Source: Palsa-504 sp963787645
Lineage (GTDB): Bacteria; Actinomycetota; Actinomycetes; Streptosporangiales; Streptosporangiaceae
Assembly: GCA_963787645.1 (NCBI GenBank)
Contig: CAWBDS010000014.1
Span: 620,001 to 684,000 of the forward strand
Direction: 5' to 3'
Length of the DNA: 64,000 nucleotides
In this document: positions 15,776 to 25,672 of the stretch, one piece after another
Position numbering within the stretch: the stretch's first letter is position 1
Layout: each line of letters begins with the position of its first letter
The notes under the pieces: generated by a model
Told to the model about the DNA's origin: nothing
The model's database searches: none
Seen by the model: only the letters and a program-made list of their open reading frames with translations
Program-made: the position numbers and the translations under genes

Positions 15776-18700
15776 GCGCCCCCATCGCCATCGTCGGTAT
15801 CGCCTGCCGGTATCCCGACGCCAGCTCGCCCGCGGAACTGTGGGAGAACGTGCTCGCGGGACGCAGAGCCTTCCGCCGGATCCCCGATGAACGGCTCCGC
15901 CTCGAGGACTACTGGGCGGCCGACCGCGCGGCTCCCGACCGGTTCTACTCGGACAAGGCCGCCGTCATCGAGGGCTTCGAGTTCGACCGGGTGAAGTACA
16001 AGATCGCCGGCAGCACCTTCCGCACCACCGACATGACGCACTGGCTGGCGCTGGACACGGCGGCCCGTGCGCTCGAGGATGCCGGGTTCCCCGATGGCGA
16101 AGGGCTGCCGAAGACGGCCACCGCCGTGATCGTCGGTAACACCCTGACCGGTGAGTTCACCCGGGCCAACCTGATGCGGCTGCGCTGGCCCTACGTCCGC
16201 CGCACGGTCGGCACCGCGCTGAAGGAGATGGGGTGGGATGACGACGAGCTGGCCGCCTTCCTGCCCAGCCTCGAGGCCCGGTACAAGAGCGCGTTCCCGC
16301 CCGTTGACGAGGACACGCTCGCGGGCGGCCTGGCCAACACGATCGCGGGCCGGATCTGCAACCAGTTCGACTTCAAGGGCGGCGGCTTCACCGTCGACGG
16401 CGCCTGCTCGTCGTCGCTGCTTTCGGTGCTGACCGCCTGCACCGCGCTCAATAACGACCAGAGCGACGCGGTGGTGGCCGGCGGTGTCGACCTGAGCATC
16501 GACCCGTTCGAGATCATCGGCTTCGCCAAGACCGGCGCCCTGTCCACCAGCGAGATGCGGGTCTACGACCGGCACTCCAACGGCTTCTGGCCGGGGGAAG
16601 GCTGCGGCATGCTCGTGCTGATGCGCCAGGCCGACGCCGAAGCGCGAGGACTGCGGATCTACGCGACGATCGCCGGATGGGGGTATTCCTCGGACGGCAA
16701 GGGCGGTATCACGCGGCCCGAGGCGGCCGGGCACCGGCTGGCTCTCAGCCGCGCCTACCGGCTGGCGGGCTTCGACATCGGCACCGTCGGCTACCTAGAG
16801 GGCCACGGCACCGGGACCGCGGTCGGTGACGCCACTGAGCTGCAGGTCTTCACCGAAGCTCGCCGCGCCGCCAGTCCCGCCAGGCCGACCGCCGCGCTCA
16901 GCACCATCAAGGGAAACATCGGGCACACCAAGGCGGCCGCGGGCGTGGCCGGGCTGATCAAGGCCACCATGGCCGTGCATCACCAGATCATCCCACCGGG
17001 CACCGGTCACACCGACCCGCACCCGATCCTGACCGGAGACCGCGCGGCCCTGCGGGTGCCGCAGACCGCGGAACTGTGGCCACCGGAGCAGCCCATCCGC
17101 GCGGGCGTGTCGTCGATGGGGTTCGGCGGGATCAACGCGCACGTGGTCCTGGCCGCGCACCGCGACGCGCAGGCGACGCGCCGAACCGGCCTGGACTCAC
17201 GCACGATCCGGCTGGTCTCCTCCCGCCAGGACAGCGAGCTGCTGCTGCTCGACGCGGCCAGTCCCGCCGACCTGAGCGGCCGCCTGACCGACCTAGCCTC
17301 CCTGTGCCACCGTCTGGCCTTCGCCGAGCTGGGCGACCTGGCCGCCACGCTCGCGCGGGAACTCGGCGACGGGCCCGTGCGCGCGGCCGTGCTCGCCTCG
17401 ACCCCGGACCAGGCCGCGGAGCGGCTCACCGCGCTGGCCGAATTGGTCGGCGGCGGGACCAGCACCGTGATCGACGTTTCGGGGGGCCTGTTCCTCGGCC
17501 GGGCCACCCGGCCCCCCCGGATCGGATACCTGTTCCCCGGGCAAGGCTCGGGCAAGGGCACCGAGGGTGCGCTCCGGCGGCGGTTCGCGGTGGTCCGTGA
17601 CCTCGGCCCGGCATTCAACGTGCCCGCGGGCGGCGACCCCGCCGCCACCGCCATCGCGCAGCCGCGCATCGCGCGCTCCTCGGTCGAGGGCCTGCGCGTG
17701 CTCGCGCTGCTCGGCATCGAGGCCCAGGGCGCCGTGGGACACAGCCTCGGAGAACTGACCGCGCTGCACTGGGCGGGCGCGATGGATGAAGCGGGCCTGC
17801 TGGCCCTGGCCACCGAACGAGGCCGGGTCATGACCCAGGCCAGCGAAGGTGGCGGCGCCATGGCCAGCATCGCGGCCGGCCCGGACCAGGTCGAGCCGCT
17901 GCTGCCCGGCGCGAACGGCGCGGGTGGCGTGAATGGCGCGGGCGGCCAGAGCGGTGCGGGCGGCCCGGACGGCGCCCAGGTGGTCATCGCCGGCTACAAC
18001 GGCCCGGCCCAGACCGTCATCTCCGGTCCGGTCGAGGCGGTCGAGCAAGTGTGCCGCGCGGCGATGGCGGCCGAGCTGATCACCAGCCGGATCCCGGTTT
18101 CGCATGCCTTCCACTCGCCGATGGTGGCACCGGCCGCGGCCGGGCTGCACCGCTACCTGACCGACCTGGAGTTCAAGCCGCTAACCAGGCGCGTCCTATC
18201 CACGGTCACCGGTGACGAGCTGGCCGCCGATGCGGACCTGCGGGAACTGCTGGTGCGCCAGGTGCGCGCCCCAGTCAGCTTCGCCGCGGCGGCCGGCCAG
18301 CTGGCCGCGACCGCGGACCTGCTGATCGAGGTCGGGCCCGGGCGGGTCCTGTCCGGTCTGGCCGCGGGAATCGCGCCGGACGTTCCGGTAATCGCGCTGG
18401 ACACCGACGGCGCCACGCTGTCCGGTGTGCTGTCGGCCGCGGCCGCCGCTCACGTGCTCGGCGCCCCGGTCAGAACCGATGTCCTGTTTGCGGACCGCTT
18501 TACCAGGCCGCTGCCGCTGGACAAGCAGTTCAGGTTCTTCGCCAGCCCGTGCGAGTCGGCACCCGCGGACGCGCTGGCCGCGGCACCGCCCGCCGGGCTC
18601 CCTGCCGATTCCGGCACGCCAAGCCACGGTCCGTTCGGAGGATATGAGGACGGCCAGCCGCGCGACAGCCTGCAGATCTTGCAACGCCTGGCCGCCGAAC

Positions 18701-21700
18701 GGGCCGAATTGCCGATCGACGCGGTGCACCCAGACAGCCATCCGCTCGATGAGCTGCACATGTCATCGATAACCGTCGGGCAGATCATGAACCAGGCGGC
18801 GCGGGAGCTCGGCGTGTCCGCGCCGATGGTCACGTCCGCCTTTGCCACCGCGACCCTGGCCGACCTGGCGCAGGCGCTCGACGAGCTCGCCGACACCGCA
18901 CTGCCGGGGGACGCCGACGCGGACCTGGCCCCGGAAGGCATCGGGCCGTGGGTCCGGGCGTTCTCGGTGGAGCTCATCGAGACCGCCCGCCCGGCCCGCG
19001 TGGCCGCTCCGGCCGACGGGACGTGGGAGCTGTTCTCGCCGCCCGGCCACCCGCTGAGCGGGGCACTGCGCCACGCGCTGGACGCGGCCCGGCTCGGCGA
19101 TGGGGTCGCGCTCCTGCTGCCGCGGGACTGCGGGCCCGAACACGCGGGCCTCATGCTCCAGGCGGCCCAGGCCGCGCTGTCGCATGACGGGCTGTGCCGC
19201 TTCGTGGCGGTACAGGACCGGCGCGGTGCCGCCGGGCTGGCCAAGACGCTGCACCTGGAAGCGCCCGCGGTGCCGGTTACGGTCATCACCGTCCCGCTGG
19301 ACGCCCCGCCCAGCGCGGAACTCGCGGACGCGATCGCGACGGACGTCGGCGCGACCGCGGGGTTCAGCGAAGTGCACTATGACGCGGCGGGTACCCGCCG
19401 GGTGCCCCTGCTGCGGCCGGTCATGGACCTGGCCGACCACGGCGGCGAGCTTCCGCTCGGACCCGGTGACGTGCTCCTGGTCAGTGGCGGCGGGAAGGGC
19501 ATCACCGCCGAGTGCGCGCTGACGCTGGCCCGCGACACCGGCGCGGCCATCGCGCTGCTCGGGCGATCCGATCCCGCGGCGGACGCCGAGCTGGCCGCCA
19601 ACCTGGGCCGGATGGACGCGGCCGGAGCCAGGTATGTCTACCTCCAGGCCGACGTGACCGACGCCAGTGAAGTGGCGGCGGCAGTGGCGCAGGTCGGCGC
19701 CGAGCTGGGGCCGGTCACGGCCATCTTGCACGGTGCCGGGCGCAACGCGCCGATCCCGCTGACCATGCTGGACGAGGCCGCATTCCACGCGACGCTGGCT
19801 CCCAAGATCGGCGGTCTGGAGGCGCTGCTGGCCGCGGTGGATCCAGCCGCACTCAAGCTGGTGATCACGTTCGGCAGCATCATCGGGCGAGCCGGGCTGC
19901 GCGGCCAGGCCGACTATGCCACCGCCAACGACTGGCTCACCGACATGACCCGGCAGCTGCAGGAAACGAGCCCGGACTGCCGGTGCGTGGCGCTGGAGTG
20001 GTCAGTGTGGTCCGGCGCCGGGATGGGCGAGAAACTCGGCGTCCTGGAGTCGCTGATCCGGGAGGGCATCAGCCCCATCTCGCTGGACGCAGGCATCGAG
20101 ATGCTGCGCAGCGTGCTCGCCACCCCGGCGGCGCCGCCCAGTCTGGTGGTGATGAGCCGCTCCGGTGACCTGCCGACCATCACGCTAGAACCCAGCGAGC
20201 TGCCGCTCAGCCGGTTCATCGACCGCCCGCGGGTCTACTACCCCGGCATCGAACTGGTCGCCGATGCCGAGCTGTCCGCGGACCGCGACCCCTACCTGGT
20301 CGATCACCTGCTCGACGGCGACCTGCTGTTTCCCGCGGTGCTCGGCATGGAGGCCATGGCCCAGGCCGCGGCGGTGCTGGCCGGTGCCGCCCGTCCGGTC
20401 GTGCTGGAGAACCTCGAGTTTCTGCGCCCGATCGTGGTGCCGCCGGACGGCACGGCCACCATCCGGATCGCGGCCCTCATCCGCGGCGACGGTGTCGACG
20501 TGGCCATCCGGAGCAGCGATACCGGTTTCCAGGCCGATCATTTCCGGGCCACGCTCCGGCACCAGGGCACGCGGCCGTTCGACGCCGGCCGACCGTTGCC
20601 GGCGGTCGGTACGTCCCGGGTCCCGCTCGACGCGGCGGCCGACCTGTACGGCGGTGTCTTCTTCCAGGGCAAGCGCTTCCAGCGGGTCCTCGGTTACCGC
20701 AGGCTCGCCGCTACGTCGTGCGTCGTGGAGATCTCGGCTGGATCCGGGGATGAGTGGTTCGGTTCCTATTTCTCCCGGGCCCTGATCCTCGGGGATCCCG
20801 GTGCGCGTGATGCGTTCATGCACGGCATCCAGTGCTGCGTACCGAACGCGACGCTGCTCCCCGCCGGTGTCGAGCGGATTTATCCAGCGAACCCGGCCGA
20901 GCTCATCGGGCAGGTCATCCTGCTGGCCACCGAACGGAGCAAGGACGGTGACACGTACACCTACGACCTGGATGTCTGCACCGAAGACGGGCGGATCCTG
21001 GAGCGCTGGGAAGGGCTGCGGCTGCAGGCTGTGCGCAAGACCGATGGCCGCGGGCCATGGATACCCGCGCTGCTCGGGCCCTTCCTGGAGCGCCAGGCCG
21101 GCGAGCTCATCGGAAGCGCGGTGCGGTGCGCGGTCGAGCCCGACCCGCCCTCGGGCGCGGACGGCCGTGATTCCAGGCGCAGGCAGACCAACGTCGCCGT
21201 GGGACGGATGCTGGACCGCCCGGCCGAGATCGCTCATCGGGGCGACGGAAAGCCCCAGGTCGCCGACGACGGCGCCGCGGCCGGAAGCCCAGGCCAATCC
21301 AACATCGCCGTCTCAGCCTCGCATGGTGGCGGCGTGACGCTGGCCGTGGCCGGCCCTGAGCAGGTGGGCTGCGACGTCGAGAGAATCGCCGAACGAACCA
21401 CCGGGGACTGGCAGGGGCTGCTAACCGCCGACCAGTTCGCCCTGGCCGAGCTGATCCAGCGGGAGCGGCACGAGGAGCCAGCCGCCGCCGCGACCAGGGT
21501 GTGGAGTGCGGTGGAATGCCTCCGCAAGACGGGCCGGGCGCTCACCGGGCCCATCACGCTCGCTGCTGACGGCCAGGACGGCTGGGTGCTCCTCCAGTCC
21601 GGGGCGGCGAAGATCGCCACCTTCGTCACGTCTGTGCTGGATCAACCGGACCTCGCGGTCTTCACGATTCTGACAGAAGAGGACGGAAATGGAACAGTAT

Positions 21701-21879
21701 TACGAATACCGGCACGTGGTGGGCTTCGAGGAGACGAACCTCGTCGGCAATGTGTATTACGTCAACTACGTGCGCTGGCAGGGACGGTGTCGCGAGATGT
21801 TCCTGCTCGAGCACGCGCCCACCGTGCTCGACGAGCTCCGCGATGGCCTGAAGCTGTTCACCATCAGTGCGGAGTGTGA
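15772..21879 (+). CDS. pksE: iterative enediyne polyketide synthase (PKSE)
   Basis: 2,035 aa from the ATG overlapping the UnbU stop. Domains in order: KS (~1-450; active Cys212 in DGACSS, His motifs EGHGTGT and KGNIGHT); AT (~560-900; GHSLGE with Ser658); ACP (~980-1060; HMSSITVGQ, attachment at Ser998/Ser999, the enediyne-specific motif); KR (~1230-1420; VSGGGKGI); DH (~1500-1760; His1512 in DHLLDGDLLFP); C-terminal integral phosphopantetheinyl transferase (~1780-1975; GCDVE at 1866, WSAVECLRK from 1911). This KS-AT-ACP-KR-DH-PPTase order is diagnostic of enediyne PKSs, which iterate on malonyl-CoA to a linear polyene released by the TEBC thioesterase. The last ~64 residues overlap TEBC in another frame and are Arg-rich, unlike the rest. 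Confidence 0.95.
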   Translation: MSAPIAIVGIACRYPDASSPAELWENVLAGRRAFRRIPDERLRLEDYWAADRAAPDRFYSDKAAVIEGFEFDRVKYKIAGSTFRTTDMTHWLALDTAARALEDAGFPDGEGLPKTATAVIVGNTLTGEFTRANLMRLRWPYVRRTVGTALKEMGWDDDELAAFLPSLEARYKSAFPPVDEDTLAGGLANTIAGRICNQFDFKGGGFTVDGACSSSLLSVLTACTALNNDQSDAVVAGGVDLSIDPFEIIGFAKTGALSTSEMRVYDRHSNGFWPGEGCGMLVLMRQADAEARGLRIYATIAGWGYSSDGKGGITRPEAAGHRLALSRAYRLAGFDIGTVGYLEGHGTGTAVGDATELQVFTEARRAASPARPTAALSTIKGNIGHTKAAAGVAGLIKATMAVHHQIIPPGTGHTDPHPILTGDRAALRVPQTAELWPPEQPIRAGVSSMGFGGINAHVVLAAHRDAQATRRTGLDSRTIRLVSSRQDSELLLLDAASPADLSGRLTDLASLCHRLAFAELGDLAATLARELGDGPVRAAVLASTPDQAAERLTALAELVGGGTSTVIDVSGGLFLGRATRPPRIGYLFPGQGSGKGTEGALRRRFAVVRDLGPAFNVPAGGDPAATAIAQPRIARSSVEGLRVLALLGIEAQGAVGHSLGELTALHWAGAMDEAGLLALATERGRVMTQASEGGGAMASIAAGPDQVEPLLPGANGAGGVNGAGGQSGAGGPDGAQVVIAGYNGPAQTVISGPVEAVEQVCRAAMAAELITSRIPVSHAFHSPMVAPAAAGLHRYLTDLEFKPLTRRVLSTVTGDELAADADLRELLVRQVRAPVSFAAAAGQLAATADLLIEVGPGRVLSGLAAGIAPDVPVIALDTDGATLSGVLSAAAAAHVLGAPVRTDVLFADRFTRPLPLDKQFRFFASPCESAPADALAAAPPAGLPADSGTPSHGPFGGYEDGQPRDSLQILQRLAAERAELPIDAVHPDSHPLDELHMSSITVGQIMNQAARELGVSAPMVTSAFATATLADLAQALDELADTALPGDADADLAPEGIGPWVRAFSVELIETARPARVAAPADGTWELFSPPGHPLSGALRHALDAARLGDGVALLLPRDCGPEHAGLMLQAAQAALSHDGLCRFVAVQDRRGAAGLAKTLHLEAPAVPVTVITVPLDAPPSAELADAIATDVGATAGFSEVHYDAAGTRRVPLLRPVMDLADHGGELPLGPGDVLLVSGGGKGITAECALTLARDTGAAIALLGRSDPAADAELAANLGRMDAAGARYVYLQADVTDASEVAAAVAQVGAELGPVTAILHGAGRNAPIPLTMLDEAAFHATLAPKIGGLEALLAAVDPAALKLVITFGSIIGRAGLRGQADYATANDWLTDMTRQLQETSPDCRCVALEWSVWSGAGMGEKLGVLESLIREGISPISLDAGIEMLRSVLATPAAPPSLVVMSRSGDLPTITLEPSELPLSRFIDRPRVYYPGIELVADAELSADRDPYLVDHLLDGDLLFPAVLGMEAMAQAAAVLAGAARPVVLENLEFLRPIVVPPDGTATIRIAALIRGDGVDVAIRSSDTGFQADHFRATLRHQGTRPFDAGRPLPAVGTSRVPLDAAADLYGGVFFQGKRFQRVLGYRRLAATSCVVEISAGSGDEWFGSYFSRALILGDPGARDAFMHGIQCCVPNATLLPAGVERIYPANPAELIGQVILLATERSKDGDTYTYDLDVCTEDGRILERWEGLRLQAVRKTDGRGPWIPALLGPFLERQAGELIGSAVRCAVEPDPPSGADGRDSRRRQTNVAVGRMLDRPAEIAHRGDGKPQVADDGAAAGSPGQSNIAVSASHGGGVTLAVAGPEQVGCDVERIAERTTGDWQGLLTADQFALAELIQRERHEEPAAAATRVWSAVECLRKTGRALTGPITLAADGQDGWVLLQSGAAKIATFVTSVLDQPDLAVFTILTEEDGNGTVLRIPARGGLRGDEPRRQCVLRQLRALAGTVSRDVPARARAHRARRAPRWPEAVHHQCGV
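17908..17976. repeat. Gly-rich low-complexity insert in PKSE AT domain
   Basis: Residues ~713-735 of the PKS read as imperfect repeats of N/S-G-A-G-G-x (NGAGGVNGAGGQSGAGG). This is a surface-loop expansion within the acyltransferase domain. Confidence 0.7.
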
Positions 21880-22159
21880 GTACCTGTCCGAGGCTACGGC
21901 CTTCGACGAGATGGCGATCAGGATGCGCCTGCAAGAGCTGACCCAGACGCAGATCGTTTTCGCTTTCGACTACGTGCGGATCCGGGACGGCAGGGAGGAA
22001 CTCGTGGCCAGAGGCCGGCAGCGGGTGGCGTGCATGCGGGGGGCCAACGAAGCCACCGCCCCGGCGCGGGTCCCCGAGCAGTTGCGGCGGGCGCTGGAGG
22101 GTTACGTCATCAGGGCGCCGCGACGCGCGTCCGCCGCCGGCACCGGGGGCAGGGCGTGA
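21689..22159 (+). CDS. tebC: enediyne thioesterase TEBC (E10/DynE7 type)
   Basis: 156 aa hot-dog-fold thioesterase. The N-terminal motif FEETNLVGNVYYVNYVRWQG (residues ~12-31) is characteristic of enediyne E10 thioesterases such as DynE7. These release the polyketide from the PKS ACP as a linear polyene or beta-keto acid. A GAGG lies upstream of the ATG. Its first 191 bases are also open in the PKS frame. The stop overlaps the next GTG start by 4 bp. Confidence 0.93.
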   Translation: MEQYYEYRHVVGFEETNLVGNVYYVNYVRWQGRCREMFLLEHAPTVLDELRDGLKLFTISAECEYLSEATAFDEMAIRMRLQELTQTQIVFAFDYVRIRDGREELVARGRQRVACMRGANEATAPARVPEQLRRALEGYVIRAPRRASAAGTGGRA

Positions 22160-22698
22160 GCGTGCCGACCATGAGCAGAACCACCTCGGCCAGGAGTGCG
22201 CTGCGATCGGTGCTGGGACGATTCGCGACCGGTGTGACGGTCGTCGCCGCCGGCCAGGGAACGCCGTGCGGCATGACGGCGAACGCGTTCACCTCGGTGT
22301 CACTCGAGCCGCCGCTGATCCTGGTCTGCGTGGACCGCAGTGCTGCTATCTACGAGACGGTGCTCGCCGCGGGCAGCTTCAGCGTCTCGATGCTCTCCGC
22401 CAGCCAGGAGCATCTGGCCCGGTACTTCGCCGATCACTCCCGGCCGCGGGGCCCCGATGAGTTCAGCACGATCGAATGGTCGCCCGGGCCGAGCACCGGA
22501 GCGCCCATCCTGCACGGCGCACTGGCCTGGCTCGACTGCACCCTGGTCAACTCCTACGACGGCGGGGACCACGAGATCTTCATCGGCTCGGTGCAGGCCA
22601 GCGGGTTCGGACCGTCGGAGGACGCACTGGTGTTCTTCGGCGGCAACTTCCATCAGCAGCCGCTGAATAAGTCCCGGGCTATCGGGGAATCCGCATGA
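22156..22698 (+). CDS. flavin reductase (E6-like), partner of flavin monooxygenases
   Basis: 180 aa from GTG 22156, which overlaps the TEBC stop; an ATG at 22171 is the alternative start. The sequence fits the flavin reductase-like, FMN-binding split-barrel family: GRFATGVTVVAA near the start, CGMTANAFTSVSLEPPLIL, and a C-terminal GGNFH. SgcE6 of the C-1027 cluster belongs here and supplies reduced flavin to the hydroxylase SgcC. This enzyme would reduce FAD or FMN with NAD(P)H for the two ACAD-fold monooxygenases (1672, 11039). Its place inside the PKS operon ties tailoring to core synthesis. Confidence 0.88.
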   Translation: MSVPTMSRTTSARSALRSVLGRFATGVTVVAAGQGTPCGMTANAFTSVSLEPPLILVCVDRSAAIYETVLAAGSFSVSMLSASQEHLARYFADHSRPRGPDEFSTIEWSPGPSTGAPILHGALAWLDCTLVNSYDGGDHEIFIGSVQASGFGPSEDALVFFGGNFHQQPLNKSRAIGESA

Positions 22699-24077
22699 CG
22701 GTCACCAAGCCCGCTCCGGCGAAGTCGTCGGGCCGCGGCCGGCGCGACTATCCCGGACCGCCGCTGCGCGCGGTGCCGGGCCTGCTGCGCAAGCTCTGGT
22801 TCGACCGGCTGGCCATGCTCACCGATGCGGCCGGGGAGTTCGGCGATGTGGTCAAGTTCGCCATGGGCCCCAAGACCCTCTACTTCTTCAACCACCCCGA
22901 CCACGCTAAGCACGTCCTGGCCGACAACGCGAGCAACTACCACAAGGGCATCGGCTTGGTGGAAGCCCGGCGGCGGATACTCGGTGATGGCCTGCTCACC
23001 AGCGAAGATGAGGTGTGGAAGCACCAGCGCCGGATCATGCAGCCCGCGTTCCGCCGCGACCGCCTGGCCGGGTTCACCAGTGCCGTCACCGACGCGGGCC
23101 ACGCGCTGACGACCAGGCTCGGCGCACGGGTGGGCCAGACCGTCGACCTGTCTGAGGAGATGACGCGGCTGACCATGAGCGTCCTGGGCAAGTCGCTGCT
23201 GGCCGCCGATCTGTCCCCGCTGCGCACGCTGGGACCGGCGTTCGAGGTCGCGCAGGCCCAGGCCATGTTCGAGATGGTGACCCTGGGCGCGATACCGGTA
23301 TGGCTGCCGCTGCCGCGCAACCACCGCTTCCGGCAGGCCAAGCGCCAGCTCGAGGAAGCGGTCGAGGCGCTGGTCGCGGGGCGGGCCCACGTCGGCGGAC
23401 GGGACGGGACCGACCTGCTCTCGATGCTGGCGGGCGCCTACTCCGGCGAACGGGACGCGGGCAAGCGGTGGAGCGTGATGCGGGACGAGCTCATCACCAT
23501 CTTGCTGGCCGGGCACGAGACCACGGCCAGCACGCTGTCCTGGACCTGGTATCTGCTCAGCGGTCATCCGGAGGCCGCCGCGACCCTGCACGCCGAGGCG
23601 GTCGAGATACTCGGCGATCGCACGCCCAGCCACGAGGACCTGGCCCGCCTGCCCTATACGACGACGGTGATCCAAGAGGCCATGCGGCTGTACCCGCCGG
23701 TCTGGGGGCTGACGCGCGTATCACAGGCCGCCGATGAGGTCGGCGGCTACCGGGTCCCGGCGGGCGCCGACGTCATGATCTCCCCGTACACCCTGCACCG
23801 GCACCCGGGTTTCTGGCCGGACCCCGATCGGTTCCGGCCGGAACGGTTCGCTACTTCGGCCGCGGTCACCACGCACCGGTACGCCTACATCCCCTTCGGG
23901 GCCGGTCCGCGGGTCTGCGTCGGCAGCCACCTCGGCATGATGGAGGCCACGTTGATCGCGGCCATGGTGGCGCGCGACTTCCGGTTCGAGCTCGCCGCGG
24001 GCGCGCGCCCGGAGCCCGAAGCCATGTTGTCGCTCCGGGTCCGCGGCGGACTCCCGGTCAGGGTGTGCCGCGCGTGA
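22695..24077 (+). CDS. cytochrome P450 (E7-like)
   Basis: 460 aa; the ATG overlaps the reductase stop by 4 bp. Standard P450 motifs are present: I-helix AGHETTAS, K-helix EAMR, and the heme loop FGAGPRVCVG with the ligand Cys. The slightly long size and the N-terminal DYPGPP anchor-like start resemble class II-like bacterial P450s. No ferredoxin gene is nearby, so electrons must come from elsewhere. A P450 (E7) next to the flavin reductase is part of the conserved accessory set of nine-membered enediyne clusters, where it is thought to oxidise the nascent core. The exact reaction is unknown. Confidence 0.9.
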   Translation: MTVTKPAPAKSSGRGRRDYPGPPLRAVPGLLRKLWFDRLAMLTDAAGEFGDVVKFAMGPKTLYFFNHPDHAKHVLADNASNYHKGIGLVEARRRILGDGLLTSEDEVWKHQRRIMQPAFRRDRLAGFTSAVTDAGHALTTRLGARVGQTVDLSEEMTRLTMSVLGKSLLAADLSPLRTLGPAFEVAQAQAMFEMVTLGAIPVWLPLPRNHRFRQAKRQLEEAVEALVAGRAHVGGRDGTDLLSMLAGAYSGERDAGKRWSVMRDELITILLAGHETTASTLSWTWYLLSGHPEAAATLHAEAVEILGDRTPSHEDLARLPYTTTVIQEAMRLYPPVWGLTRVSQAADEVGGYRVPAGADVMISPYTLHRHPGFWPDPDRFRPERFATSAAVTTHRYAYIPFGAGPRVCVGSHLGMMEATLIAAMVARDFRFELAAGARPEPEAMLSLRVRGGLPVRVCRA

Positions 24078-25672
24078 CTGCCGAGGTTACTCCGCGGCTC
24101 CCCAAGATCACGCCGCGGCCCGCTGAGCTGCCCCCGCCGCCCGCCGAGGACGTAGCCCACGATCTTCGGCACCGCATCGAGGCCGAGCGCGAGATGGTGC
24201 TACGCGGCGACGAGCTGGCCACCGATCGGCAGCACGCCAAGGGGAAGCGGACCGCGCGGGAACGGCTGAAGATGCTGCTCGACGAGGATTCCTTCACCGA
24301 GCTCGACCTGTTCCGGCGCGGCGACGGCACCGCGCGAACCGATGGCGTCGTGACGGGGGCCGGCACCATCCACGGTCGCCGGGTGTTCGTCTACGCTCAG
24401 GACTTCCGCATCCTCGGCGGCTCCCTGGGCAAAGCCCACGCCGAGAAGATCCACAAGGTCATGGATCTGGCCATCACGGCCGGCGCGCCCTTGATCGCGC
24501 TCAATGACAGCGGTGGCGCGCGGATCCAGGAAGGGGTCACGGCGCTCGCCGGGTACGGCGGCATCTTCCGCCGCAACGTGCGCGCCTCCGGAGTGATCCC
24601 GCAGATCAGCATCATCCTCGGTCCGTGCGCCGGCGGGGCGGCCTACTCACCGGCGTTGACCGATTTCGTCTTCATGGTCCGCGGTACCTCGTACATGTTC
24701 ATCACCGGCCCCGACGTGGTCAAGGCCGTGACTGGCGAGTCCATTACCCACGAAGACCTCGGCGGGGCCAGGGTGCACGCCAGACAGTCCGGGGTGGCGA
24801 CCTTCGCCTATGACGACGAGGCGTCATGCCTGCGCGACGTCCGGTACCTCATCTCGCTGCTGCCCGCCAGCAGCCACGATCTGCCCGCCTCGGTCCCGGC
24901 CGACGATCCCCCCGATCGCAAATGCCCGCGCCTGCTCGACATCGTGCCGACGTCGCCGCGTCAGCCCTATGACATGCGCGCGGTGATCGCCGAGATCACC
25001 GACCACCACGAGGTCCTGGAACTGCACGCCGAATGGGCGCGCAGCATCGTCTGCGCGCTCGGCCGCTTCGGCGGCCGGACCGCAGGCATCGTGGCCAGCC
25101 AGCCGCTGTTCCGCGCGGGCGTGCTTGACATCAACGCGTCGCAGAAGGCGGCCAGGTTCGTCCAGTTCTGCGACGCGTTCAACATCCCGCTGGTCACACT
25201 GGTCGACGTGCCGGGATTCCTGCCCGGTGTGGGGCAGGAACATCACGGAATCATCCGGCACGGCGCCAGGCTGCTGTACGCGTACTGTGACGCGACCGTG
25301 CCGCGGGTCCAGGTGATCTTGCGAAAGGCGTACGGCGGCGCCTACATCGTGATGGATTCCCGGTCGGTCGGCGCGGACTTGTCCTTCGCGTGGCCCACCA
25401 ACGAGATCGCGGTCATGGGGGCCGAGGCCGCGGTGGGAGTCTTGCACCGTAAGGAGCTCATCGCCGCCGACGACCCCGACCAGCTCCGGCAGCAGCGCGC
25501 GGCGGAGTACAAAGAGCAGCTGATGCACCCGCTGTACGCCGCTGAACGAGGCCTGGTCGACGACGTGATCGATCCGGCCGACACGCGCGCCGTGATCTCG
25601 CGGGCGCTGGACATGCTCAGCCGCAAGCGCCCGGAGCCGGCCCCGCGCAAGCACGGCAATCCACCTGCGTAA
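24074..25672 (+). CDS. acyl-CoA carboxylase carboxyltransferase (beta) subunit
   Basis: 532 aa from GTG 24074, overlapping the P450 stop by 4 bp. Both halves of the carboxyltransferase fold are present: N-terminal acyl-CoA-binding crotonase lobe (LNDSGGARIQEG, GPCAGGAAYSPAL) and C-terminal biotin-binding lobe (VDVPGFLPG, YGGAYIVM). It matches the propionyl/acetyl-CoA carboxylase beta family (PccB/AccB type, usually 510-550 aa). No biotin carboxylase/BCCP subunit is encoded in the window, so it must use a genomic alpha subunit or do something else. As last gene of the PKS operon it probably raises the malonyl-CoA pool for the PKS, or makes a carboxylated peripheral unit. Confidence 0.88.
   Translation: MTAEVTPRLPKITPRPAELPPPPAEDVAHDLRHRIEAEREMVLRGDELATDRQHAKGKRTARERLKMLLDEDSFTELDLFRRGDGTARTDGVVTGAGTIHGRRVFVYAQDFRILGGSLGKAHAEKIHKVMDLAITAGAPLIALNDSGGARIQEGVTALAGYGGIFRRNVRASGVIPQISIILGPCAGGAAYSPALTDFVFMVRGTSYMFITGPDVVKAVTGESITHEDLGGARVHARQSGVATFAYDDEASCLRDVRYLISLLPASSHDLPASVPADDPPDRKCPRLLDIVPTSPRQPYDMRAVIAEITDHHEVLELHAEWARSIVCALGRFGGRTAGIVASQPLFRAGVLDINASQKAARFVQFCDAFNIPLVTLVDVPGFLPGVGQEHHGIIRHGARLLYAYCDATVPRVQVILRKAYGGAYIVMDSRSVGADLSFAWPTNEIAVMGAEAAVGVLHRKELIAADDPDQLRQQRAAEYKEQLMHPLYAAERGLVDDVIDPADTRAVISRALDMLSRKRPEPAPRKHGNPPA

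Noticed and set aside
18450..19788. Long reverse-strand frames within the PKSE gene
   Set aside because: They overlap conserved ACP and linker coding sequence and show only low-complexity residues.
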